From positions 71,038,732-71,102,731 of the forward strand of contig NC_080044.1 of the NCBI RefSeq assembly GCF_012489685.1: a stretch of DNA of 64,000 nt. The letters run 5' to 3'. Each line of letters begins with the position of its first letter. Position 1 is the stretch's first letter. A program made the translations under genes and the position numbers. Origin of the DNA: Lotus japonicus (Eukaryota > Streptophyta > Magnoliopsida > Fabales > Fabaceae). Shown piece by piece: positions 23,842 through 35,200 of the stretch. The notes under the pieces are model-generated. The model saw nothing but the letters and a program-made list of their open reading frames with translations, made no database searches and had not been told where the DNA came from.

Positions 23842-24129
23842 TGGGATTTAGGGTTAATTAGGAATTTATGGTTAATTTGGGATTTAGGGTTAATTGTGTT
23901 AATTCTGATAATCAAAGTATTATTTTATTATTTTAAAAAAAAAAATATTACACGTCATCTCATTAAATAACGTGGCGTGCCACATAAGGGCCTCGCCGGA
24001 GGGATGGTGGCCGGAGGGACGGGTCAATTTAGTTTTCAATAGTCTGAGGACGGTTTTCAGATAATTTTCCGGCGAGGGACGGTTTTCAAATCTCGCTCAA
24101 AGTTCAGGGACGGTTATAGTTTTTAACCC
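23842..24129 (-). repeat. Right terminal inverted repeat of the MULE
   Basis: Inverted copy of 17,788-18,057, ending GGTTATAGTTTTTAACCC, and followed by the target duplication. It should hold the transposase promoter. Confidence 0.92.
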
Positions 24130-24138
24130 AAATAAAAA

Positions 24139-24768
24139 CCCATCATGTGACCACAGAATGAACCATCTTTAACTTTTTGTATCTTTTCAAGAGCACCAAT
24201 GAAGGAAACTCAATTAGAATACATGTCAGTTCAATGAACATGCCCCTAAACGTGGACAAGATCATTGTTTCATGTTGGTCACCAACTTTAGATTTCATTA
24301 CATTATATCAGCTGACTTATCACAAAATTTGTAAACGAAGAAAAACCAATATAAATATGCCTAGTATTTTCTATATCAAGCTTAAAAAAAGTGATCTCTT
24401 CTTGTTGAAGAGAAAAATAGACCCGGTAAGAAGGGGAAAGGTGCTGCTATGAAAACGAACCAACGTAAGATGCCATATAAGCACGAAAAGAGAATGATGG
24501 TGAAAATGAAGCAAACACTCGAAAGCTGTTTGGAGTGGACGCTCTCACGAGATTGGTCTAATACTGACTAACACCAAATGTCCACGGGCTGTGATTCACA
24601 CATGCAATCTCGCGCGTGGAGATGTGGTTTTGATTAGTAATGCTAATTAATTCTTTCTCCTTTTGCGATATTAATCATGAGAAAGAACCTCTCTCACAAA
24701 AAAATTATTCTAAACATTAATTCGTGATTTTTTTTACATCGAAAAGATAAATTGCACTTATCAGAAAT
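24139..24768. other. Intergenic region, no gene seen
   Basis: AT-rich spacer between two mobile elements. The frame 24,177-24,452 shows no recognisable domain. Confidence 0.5.
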
Positions 24769-25247
24769 TGATTCTAGTCTCCCACCTAATTTAATTACAC
24801 AGATGGTCCCTGACTTTGCTGGCAGTCTGCAACGTTGGTCCTACCGTTTGTTTGTTAATAGAGGAGGTTTACGTGGATGGTCACTTAGCTGATGTGGAAG
24901 TTGAATTGGAGAGAGAAAGAGACCAACAACTTATTCAACCTTCTTCCTCCCCTCTAGGGACTCGTTCGTTCTTTATCTCTTCCCTTTTTGCTAAATCTCA
25001 AGCTTCGAAACATCTTTCTCACGGTGCTATGTTTTTTAAGGAGGAAGAGGGTAGAAGATGACCGTTGCAGGTCTCACGTGCAACTCACGTACTTCCCTCT
25101 CTCTTTAGTCCTTCTTTCTCTCTCTAATTGAACATTCACGTAAGCCTCCTCCGTTAACAAATAAACGACAGGACCAACATTGCAGACGGGCAGCAAAGTC
25201 AGGGACCATCAATGTAATTAAATTAGATGGGGGACTAAAATTGTGGA
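24769..25247. mobile_element. Non-autonomous TIR element of about 480 bp
   Basis: About 110 bp at the left (CTAATTTAATTACACAGATG, GGTCCCTGACTTTGCTG) is repeated in inverted form at the right (about 25,140-25,246). The inner part is unrelated to any gene I recognise. I could not settle the exact ends or target duplication. A MULE-type MITE is likely from the TIR length. Confidence 0.65.
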
Positions 25248-25299
25248 ATTGGTAAACGTGAGGAGGCCTAAACTTTATCTTATGACCGCAATACATTAA

Positions 25300-26013
25300 G
25301 GGCAAAACTTAGGTGCAGGTACTCAGGTGCTGTTTTTACTGTTTGCCAATAATAATAGAACACTTGGATTATTATTTCCATGTCAAATAAAAATTAAAAA
25401 AAAAAGAAAATCTGGTTCACGTTTCCGTTAAACGTCTCCGTTAAATCAACCATCTGGCACTGAATTCGTTTAGTCTCAACCTCCATGGGATTGGGTCTTG
25501 AGGAGTGAGAACCACGAATCCTTGCTCTGTTTTTATTTTTTGTGAATCATTGTTTTCTTCTTTCTTTTTTTTCCACCTGCTTTGTTTTCCTCTTCGTTTC
25601 CACAACCAAACACAACGCCATTACCATGACATGGTGCGACCCTCAATCGTTCTTGCTCGACAACGACAAGATTACGGCGACGCTCGGTGGAGGATTTCCC
25701 AATGATAACTCTGTGCAGGGAGCGAAAGCAGTTCAAAGAAGTCGTGGCGGAGGAGCGCTATGCCCTCGTCGGAACCCCTTCTTCTTCTCTTCTCGTTATG
25801 GGGGTTGGTGTTATAAATAAGGGGTGGTGGAGATCATGCTGGACTGGACTTTGGAGACATTATTGTCGGTTATGGAACGATGGTGGCTAAAAAAAAAAGT
25901 GTGGGTGGGTGGGGTTTGTTTAAAATCTGATGTGGAAATATTAATCCAAGTGTTCTATTATTATTGGCAAACAGTAAAAACAGCACCTAAGTAACTGCAC
26001 CTAAGTTTTGCCC
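25300..26013. mobile_element. Non-autonomous MULE, possible gene-capturing (Pack-MULE) element
   Basis: The termini GGGCAAAACTTAGGTGCAG (left) and its inverse (right) extend into TIRs of about 100 bp. The 9-bp target duplication ATACATTAA is exact at 25291-25299 and 26014-26022. The interior (about 25,480-25,890) is much more GC-rich and open in several frames than the flanks, as expected for captured coding DNA. I cannot name a source gene. The element lies about 200 bp upstream of the kinase start codon, so it may sit in that gene's promoter. Confidence 0.85.
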
Positions 26014-26217
26014 ATACATTAATTTTCTATTTCTATATTTGTTGAAGCAAAATCAGAGAACCCAAAGAAAAAAAAACTTAAAATAGATTTAAGAAACGTG
26101 GCGTAAGGCTTAGAGAGAGAAGCAAGAATTCTTGACTGGAAACTAGAGAGAGAAAGATAAGACCTTGTTCAACAATGGATTGAAAGTTTATTCATCTGAA
26201 GAAGATTGTGTGTTGTA

Positions 26218-29200
26218 ATGGGAACTCCAGCCAGAGAAGAGGTGATGAAGAAGATCCAAGACCTGGAAGAAGGTCATGTTTACCTCAAGCAAGAAATGTC
26301 CAAGCTCAAGCTTTCAGATGGAAGGAAGCAGCAGCAGCAGCACCAGCATCATCATCGCCAGAGGTCTCACTCTGTGTCCCCGCAACGTTCCAGATTGGGC
26401 GCGCCACCCAGGAGTGGAACCGATGGAGTAGGTAGTTCTTCGTCGCGTCTTCAGAGGGAGAGTCACGGCGGCGGTGGTGTGAATTTGACTGAAGGACAGT
26501 ATTTCAATATTTTGCAGTCAATGGGACAATCTGTTCATATATTGGATCGTAACTTTCGTATAATTTACTGGTCAGTCATTGCTTTCCATTTCAATAGGAG
26601 CTTATGTTTGGTTCCATTGTTCGATAGTCTAGAATCACCAAGAATCACTTCTGGTCAAATACTACTTGTCTTATAGCATGTTTCGATCAATTTATCTATT
26701 TTCAGAATCAATTATGAAATTCTGAAGCTAGTCACATAAGCTTCTTCCTAGAATTGATTCAAGCTTTAGAATCAATCATAGTAAGATTTCCAAACATGCA
26801 CTTTGGTTCGAGTAAACGTGTATCGGATTTTGTACAATTTGTGAAAAGAAGGATGTATGTAGTTTCTTTTCCATTTTTGTAATGGATGGTTACTAGAGAA
26901 GTTTATACATTGTTGGGGTTTTTTTTTTTCTTGTTATGGCAAATTCGAGATAGTGGGATAGTAGTATGAGATACCATATTTAAGTCGAATTTCTATAAGG
27001 AAAAATGCATGCCCTTTTAGTTCGAAGAGTTTTTCAAGTTGATTGGTTGAGACTTGAGAGAATGAAAGTCGGGTGCATAATTATCTTAAAAAGCTACTTT
27101 AAGATGAGCTCACCGAGTATTGTTGTGCATTTCCACTTTTGTGTTTGTTTTTATGATAGTTTCCTCGTACCAAATAGCATTGGTATCTCTATAATTTGGC
27201 TTTCGGAGATGATGAACTCTCTACTTAAAAGTTGGTGTCCATGTTGGGCTTGATCTATGTTGATTGTGTAAATTCTAGGAACCTAAATTAATAGCTGTGT
27301 TTGAAATATTTCTGTTGGGAATACTTGTGCAGGAACCATAGTGCTGAGAATCTATATGGTTATGCAGAAGAGGAAGCTCTAGGCCAAGAAGGGATTGAAC
27401 TGCTTGCAGAACCCAGGGATTTGACCTTCGCCTATGATACAGTGAACCGTGTAATGATGGGAGAGAAGTGGACTGGGCAGTTCCTGGTCAAGAATAAGAT
27501 GAGAGAGAATTTTTTAGCTGTAGCAACAATTACACCTTTTTATGATGATGATGGAAGTTTAGTTGGGACTATTTGTGTCTCAAATGATTCACGGCCATTT
27601 CTTGAAATGAGGGATCCGCTGTCCGGTGAAAAAAATGCTGAATCAAATTCAGGTTCCACCCGTCCTAGAAGTAGCTTTACGAATAAACTTGACCTTGACT
27701 CTCAACAGCCAATTCAAGTTTCTCTGGCATCTAGAATTTCAAATTTGGTTAGTTTTGTAACTTTTATATTTATGTAATTTGATATACCATGGTGTGTCTT
27801 GATGTTGGAACCATTAAACAGGCATCAAAGATGAGTAATAAAGTTACGTCAAGAATGTGGACAGGAGAGAATAATGGGGATTGTGAAGGTGAGAGTGGAG
27901 AAAGTCATCATTCTGGACATAGGTTCTCAGAGTCTGTGCTTCCAGACCACAGAGAAGATGCTAATTCAAGTGGAGCTAGCACCCCCAGAGGTGATTTGCC
28001 TCAGTCACCTCTTGGTGCATTTTCTCACGTTGAAGAAAAATTCCAAGGAAAAACTTTGAGTGACCCTGGTGATGAGAGTGAAGGAAAACCTATTCACAAA
28101 ATCATACATTCTAAGGCTGAAGCCTGGACTCAAAAGAAAACATTATCGTGGCCATGGAGAACAAATGATCGAGAAGGATCAGAGGCAAGGAATCTTCTTG
28201 TTGCTGGGCCGTCGAGGCAGAACGATCAAGAAAATGAGTCAGTTAGTCAGAATATTCTTTCTTCCGTTGAAAGTAATCACGCTACTAACAATGAGGCTCC
28301 GGGATCCTGGTCCTCCTACTTTAATGTTAACAGTACAAGTAGTGCTAGCAGCTGTGGGAGTGCCGGCAGTTGTGCTGTAACTAACAAAACAGATGTTGAC
28401 ACTGATTGCTTGGATTATGAAATTTTGTGGGAGGATCTGACAATTAGAGAACCAATTGGAGAAGGTAGTCATGTTAAGCTTTTCACAATTTCTATACTTT
28501 TATGACAAGTACTTGTTCAAAATTTTGACACATTATCTGTATTGGGAGTTCTTATATTTTAAATTTTTTTGCATTTTTATAGAACTCATAATTTATAGAG
28601 TCATTGCTTGCAAACCCAATTGCAGGTTATTATGCATTTTATGAGTTACTAGTTACCCACTTACCTTTTTGTTGTTTAATTGCAGGTTCTTGTGGAACTG
28701 TATATCATGCTATGTGGTATGGATCAGTATGTTACTTTTCTCTTTCTGTAATTTCTTGTTTTAAACTCATGCATTATGAATGATATTTTACAGACCAGGA
28801 CTTGAGTTTTCTTTGACAGATGTTTTTACTTTTTGGTGGTGTAAGACTGATAAGATAGGGGAATAGAATAATGGATAATTATTATTGATACTGCAGAGAT
28901 GAAGAATCTCTACTGGAAATAATACAATACAGCAGGAGTTCGAGAGCCTGTTCTCTCCATACTACCACACACTTATAATTTCCTGGATGATCATCTAATA
29001 GGCTACATCTATTATTTATACAACTGCATAGTGCAGTTTCTATTTTGAATTCAAACTGACATACACACATAATAACTGCTAACTCCTAATAACTACAGAC
29101 TGGTAACTGCCCCTATCCATCTGCCAAATTCGTATTTCCCCTCTCTCCTTGCTGTTTTGGCTGCTCAGCAGTCTCCATGGCCACAGTAGTGGCTGCGCCA

Positions 29201-32200
29201 CCCCCCATGGTGGTTCCAGACCTGAAATTCTTCTTTTTCCGGCGATAAACTTGGATCAAAGGAGGTTTAATCTTATCAATACCCCCCCCTTGAAGATTCA
29301 CCTTGTCCTCAAGGTGAAAGTCTGGAAAGGCTTCATGAATGCGGGCCACCGATTCCCAACTATTCTCACAAGAAGGAAGATTCTGTCAGGAAATCAGAAC
29401 CTCAACATTACCAGGAGAATCTTCACGAACATTGAGAACCGATTTGGATAAACTTGCAACTCGTGATCTTCAGATAGCATGGGAGGCAAGGGCTGAGATT
29501 GAAACGAATCGCCAATGGCTTTCTTAAGAAGAGAGACATGGAACACCGGATGAATTCTGCTATGGGAAGGAAAGTCCAATTTATAAGCTACAGCTCCAAC
29601 TTTGGCTAGCACTTGGAATGGCCCATAGAATCGTGGACTGAGTTTCTGATTAACTCGTTGAGCCAAAGATCGCCTTCTATAAGGCTGCAACTTCAAGAAG
29701 ACCCAATCGCCAGCTTCAAATTCCACTTGTCTTCTGTGTTTGTTGGCATATGTACGCATGATATCCTGAGACTTAAGCAAGTTGTCTCGCAAATCTGCCA
29801 ACAATTCGTCCCGGTCCTTAGAAAGTTTATTAACCTCATCTAACTTGGAAGGAATGGTCGAACCTTTGAAAAGAAGAGGAGGATCCTGCCCATACAAGGC
29901 TTGAAAAGGTGACATTTTGCTGGAAGCATTATAATTAGTATTAAACCAGAATTCAGCCCATGGAAGACAAGAAACCCATTTTTTGGGTTTGGAACCTGTA
30001 AGACAGCGCAAGTACACCTCCAAGCACCGGTTGACAACTTCGGTTTGGCCATCAGTTTGGGGATGATAAGCAGAACTAAATTTCAATTGAGTACCTGCTG
30101 CTCGGAAAAGTGCCTTCCAAAAATTGCTCAAGAAAAGGGGATCTCGATCAGATACAATGGAGGAAGGAAAACCATGGAGCCTGACAATTTCTTGAAGGAA
30201 TACTGCAGCAACCTCAGTAGCTGTATAGGGATGACCCAAGGCCAAGAAATGTGCATATTTTGTAAGACGATCAACTACTACCAGAATGGTGTCTTTCCCC
30301 ATGGATTTAGGTAAACCAGTGACAAAATCCATGGAAATATCTGTCCAAACTTGAGTAGGAACGGGTAAAGGTTGCAATAAGCCAGCCGGAGTTAAAGTAT
30401 CACTTTTGTTCCTTTGGCAAACATCGCAAGCAGCCACATAGTTCTTGATGTCAGATTTCATGCCGTCCCAATAAACCAAGTTGGCCACCCTTTTGTATGT
30501 TCTGAAGATTCCGGAATGCCCTCCCATCAATGAAGAATGAAACTCTTTCAAGATGACTGGTATACGGGAGGAAGTCTTTGATAAAACCAATCTACCTTTA
30601 AAGAATAGTTTCTGATCACGCAAGACATATCCGGAATGAGAAGTAGGGTCCAGAATCAAGTCTTGTATAATTTTCTGCAACTTGTCATCTTTATTGACTT
30701 CTTCCACCCATTCTTCAAAATCATGAATTTGTAAGATAGAAATGGCGCAATAAGAACTCCGCCGGGATAAGGCATCAGCAGCAGAATTGTCTTTACCCGG
30801 TTTGTACTGAATATCAAAGTCAAACCCAGCCAACTTAGAAACCCACTTGAATTGTTCTTCACCCAACATGCGTTGATCTGCCAAAAACTTCAAACTTTTC
30901 TGATCAGTTCGGATTATAAAATGATGACCCAACAAGTAATGGCGCCATTTCTGGACAGCTTTGACAACCGCCATCAGTTCGCGATCATAGACTGATTTCC
31001 TTTGATTCCGATCAGATAAAGTTGTACTCCAAAAAGCCAAAGGGCGACCTTCCTGCAATAAAACAGCACCCAAACCTGTACCTGAAGCGTCAGTCTCTAA
31101 AACAAAAGGCTTGGTAAAATCAGGAACAGCCAGCATAGGAAGAGTAGTCATGGCATTCTTTAATTGTTCAAAAGCAGCATGAGCATCAGAACTCCATTGA
31201 AAGGCATCTTTCTTCAATAAATTAGTCAAAGGTTTCGCAATCTTCCCATAATTCTGTACAAAACGGCGGTAATAACCTGTTAGCCCAAGAAAACCCCTTA
31301 AACTTTTGATGTCCTTGGGAGTAGGCCACAACCACATAGCCTCTAATTTCTTTGGATCAGCAGAAACTCCACCTACAGAAATGATGTGACCCAAATACTC
31401 CAAAGTCTCTTGGCCAAAAGTGCATTTCTTCCCATTGACTTTCAAATCATGTTGTTGTAATGGAGATAAAACAGTGTGCAAATGTTGGATATGATCTTCC
31501 ATGGAGAGGCTATATATCAAAATATCATCGAAGAAAACTAATACAAACTTGCGGAGAAGGGGCCTCAAAACTTCATTCATTAAAGATTGGAAAGAAGAGG
31601 GTGCATTAGTGAGACCAAAAGGAAGTACCAGAAATTCGTAATGACCTTCATAAGTTCTGAATGCAGTTTTTTCAATGTCACCTTCCTTCATTCTGATTTG
31701 GTGATAACCGGAACGCAAATCCAGCTTTGAAAAGATCCGTGCCCCTCCTATTTCATCCAACAATTCATCAATGACTGGAATTGGAAATTTGTCTGGCACG
31801 GTGATCTTGTTTAAGGCCCGGTAATCAACACAAAACCGCCAACTACCATCTTTCTTTCGAACCAGAATTATGGGGCTGGAGAAGGGACTTGTAGATGGAC
31901 GAATAATGCCGGCATCTAACATTTCAGCAACCAATTTCTCAATTTCGTTTTTCTGGTAATGAGGATATCTATAAGGTCTTAAGTTAGGAATTTGCGCCCC
32001 TTCCTTGAGATGAATCGCATGATCTTGCCGACGGTGAGGTGGTAATCCTTCCGGCGGTTCAAAGATGGAAGGAAATTGGTGGAGAATGGAAACTAAATCT
32101 GCTGGAACATTAGCCCTCCAATCTGTTTCCGCTCGAATTTGTTGAAAATCAATGAGAAATCCCTCACCATGTTGCAAAGCCTTGAGTAAGGAATTTAAAG

Positions 32201-35200
32201 AAGCATCCTTCTTGCATAATTCAGGATCCCCTTGGAGTGATAACTTCTGGCCATTCATAGTGTTAGGTACCAGAAAATATGAAGGAAACTGGAACTGAAA
32301 TTGTATTGATTATACTGAATTTCTGGTATGAAACCCAGAAATTGTGTTAGAGAATACAAGAAACGAAGGAAAATAAACAGAGCAATTCGAGAGTGCTCTT
32401 CTCTCCCAATCCTAAGCCCAAAAACAAGCCTACCTCATTCTCTCACCATAACTAACATATATTCCTCTCACTCCCTAGTGGTCCCCCCCCCCTAGCTGTA
32501 CTACTAATAATAACACCTCATCAGGTGGTTATTTAGGAATCCTAACATTCTAGAAGGCCTTGTCATTTGACAGAATGCCAGTGGACTTGGGCTTCCTATT
32601 GTAGACTTTGCCAAACCTGGGCCTGGCCATAGCAGGTGCAACATCTCTCCCCCCTTGAAGATTCACCTTGTCCTCAAGGTGATGGTCTGGAAATTGTGCT
32701 ATCAATCTGTCCAATTCTTCCCAGGAATCTTCAAAAGCTGGCAGATTCTTCCATCTCACTAGAACTTCTGTGGTTCCAAGGTCATTCTGTCTGGCATCCA
32801 AGATGGTTTCAGGTTCTACTTGAAGCTCCCACCCTTCATTTAGATCTTTGGGCAATGGTTGGCTGACGATCCCCTCCTTCACTACTTTTTTGAGCAAGGA
32901 AATGTGGAATACTGGATGAACTTGGCTGTCCTCTGGTAATTGAAGCTTGTAAGCAGCAGCATTGATCTTCTCTATTATAGGATAAGGACCATAGTATCTA
33001 GGGCTCAACTTTTGATTCTTCCTCCTGGCCAAACTCTTGAGTTTGTAGGGTTGAATCTTGAGATACACAAGATCCCCTACCTCAAATTGAATGTCTCTTC
33101 TATGTTTATTTGCTTGCTGTCTCATTCTGTTTTGAGCCTTCTCCAAATTTTCCTTGAGTTCATCTAGCATAAGGTTCCTTTCAGCAGTAAGCTTCTCCAC
33201 TTCCTCTACTGAAGTGACAGAATCAGTTCCCCTGATGATAGCAGGAGGGTCTCTCCCATATAAGGCCTTGAAGGGAGTGGTTTTGATGGCAGAATGATAG
33301 TTGGTATTATACCAAAATTCTGCCCAAGACAACCATCTTGGCCATTGCTTAGGTCTTGTTCCTGTCACACACCTGAGATAGGTTTCAACACACCTATTTA
33401 CTACCTCGGTCTGCCCATCTGTTTGAGGATGGTAGGCAGAGCTAAATTTCAGTTTGGTTCCAGCCAATCTAAAGAGTTCAGTCCAGAAAGTGCTAAGAAA
33501 AACTCTGTCTCTGTCAGAAACTATGGTATTGGGAAACCCATGTAGCTTTACTACCTCCTTTATGAATATTTCAGCCACTTCCTTAGCATTATAGGGGTGT
33601 GAGAGAGCTATGAAATGGGCATATTTGGTGAACCTGTCAACCACCACAAAGATGGTGTCCTTCCCCATTGCCTTAGGAAGGCCCCCTATGAAATCCATAG
33701 AAATATCAGACCACACTTGTGATGGTATAGGAAGAGGTAGTAACAAACCTGCTGGATTCAATGCTTCATATTTGTTTCTCTGGCAAACCTCACAATCTTG
33801 CACAAATTTCTGAATGTCCATCTTCATCCCTTCCCAGTAAAATAGAGCTGAGATTCTCTTATAAGTTCTAAAGACCCCTGCATGGCCTCCAAGAGCAGAC
33901 TCATGGTATTCTTTGAGTATGGTGAGAACCTTGCTGGACTCCTTTGGTAACGCTATTCTGTCCTTATAAAATAGTCTTCCCTTCCTTAATTGATACCCTG
34001 CTAGAGATTGCCCTTGTGTCAATAGCTCTTGCATGATTTTTTTACATTTTTCATCAGCCAATAACTCTTCTTCTAAGTCATTCCAGCCTTCACACTGAAT
34101 AGATGAGATGGCAGAAAATTGCATTTTTCTGGACAAGGCATCTGCTGCTTTGTTTTCTACTCCAGGTTTGTACCTGATTTCAAAATCATAACCCATCAAT
34201 TTGGAAACCCATTTTTGCTGATCTTCACCCATCAATCTCTGGTCAGCTAAGAACTTTAAGCTCTTTTGATCTGTGTGGATTAGGAACTTGCTACCAAGTA
34301 AATAGTGCCTCCATTTCTGGATTGCGAAAACCACAGCCATTAATTCTCTTTCATATACTGATTTTGCCTGAGCTCTGTCAGATAAAGTCTTGCTCATGAA
34401 TGCAATTGGTCTCCCTTCTTGCATCAAAACAGCTCCAAGCCCCTTTCCTGATGCATCAGTCTCAAGCACAAATTCCTTGCTGAAATCTGGTGCTGCCAAC
34501 ACAGGAACAGTAGTCATTACCTCCTTTAATTTGGCAAAAGCTAGACTGGCTTCCTCATTCCATTCAAAGTTGTTTTTCTTGAGGAGGTGGTTTAGAGGTT
34601 GAGCTAACTTGCTGTAATTCCTCACAAACCTTCTATAATACCCTGTCAAACCCAAGAAACCCCTTAACCCTTTCACTTCTTTGGGTTGAGGCCAATTCAG
34701 CATGTCATTGATTTTAGAGGGATCAGCAGCTACTCCTTGCTTGGAGATTACATGACCTAAATAGACCAATTCTGGTTGGCCAAATGAACATTTCTTTTTA
34801 TTAGCTACTAAGTGATTTTCCTGCAAGCTTTGGAGCACCAACCTCAAATGTTCCATGTGCAATTCTAAACTCTTGCTATAGATTAGTATATCATCAAAAA
34901 AAACCAAAACAAACTTCCTTAAATGAGGTTTCAAAACCTGATTCATGAGGGCCTGAAAGGTTGAAGGAGCATTAGATAACCCAAAAGGCATTACTAGATA
35001 TTCATAATGTCCTTCATGAGTTCTAAAAGCTGTTTTATGAATATCCTCCTCTTTCATCCTTATTTGATGATAACCAGATTTTAAGTCCAATTTAGAAAAG
35101 ATAACAGCAGAACCTATCTCATCTAATAATTCATCGATTATAGGTATAGGGAACTTATCTGGTATAGTAACCTTGTTCAAGGCTCTATAGTCAACACAGA

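Larger units (their letters stand above)
17788..24129. mobile_element. Complete Mutator-like element (MULE) with two convergent genes
   Basis: Both termini begin GGGTTAAAAACTATAAC, and the 9-bp target duplication AAATAAAAA is exact at 17779-17787 and 24130-24138. The element is 6342 bp. The TIRs are about 270-290 bp and strongly similar (CCGTCCCTGAACTTTGAGCG shared by the right end; one base differs in the left). From the left TIR a small GRF zinc-finger gene runs rightward. From the right TIR a six-exon transposase runs leftward. The two converge on an intergenic zone with a 34-bp tandem repeat. This copies the mudrA/mudrB plan of maize MuDR. The exact TSD indicates real transposition without later rearrangement. 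Confidence 0.93.
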
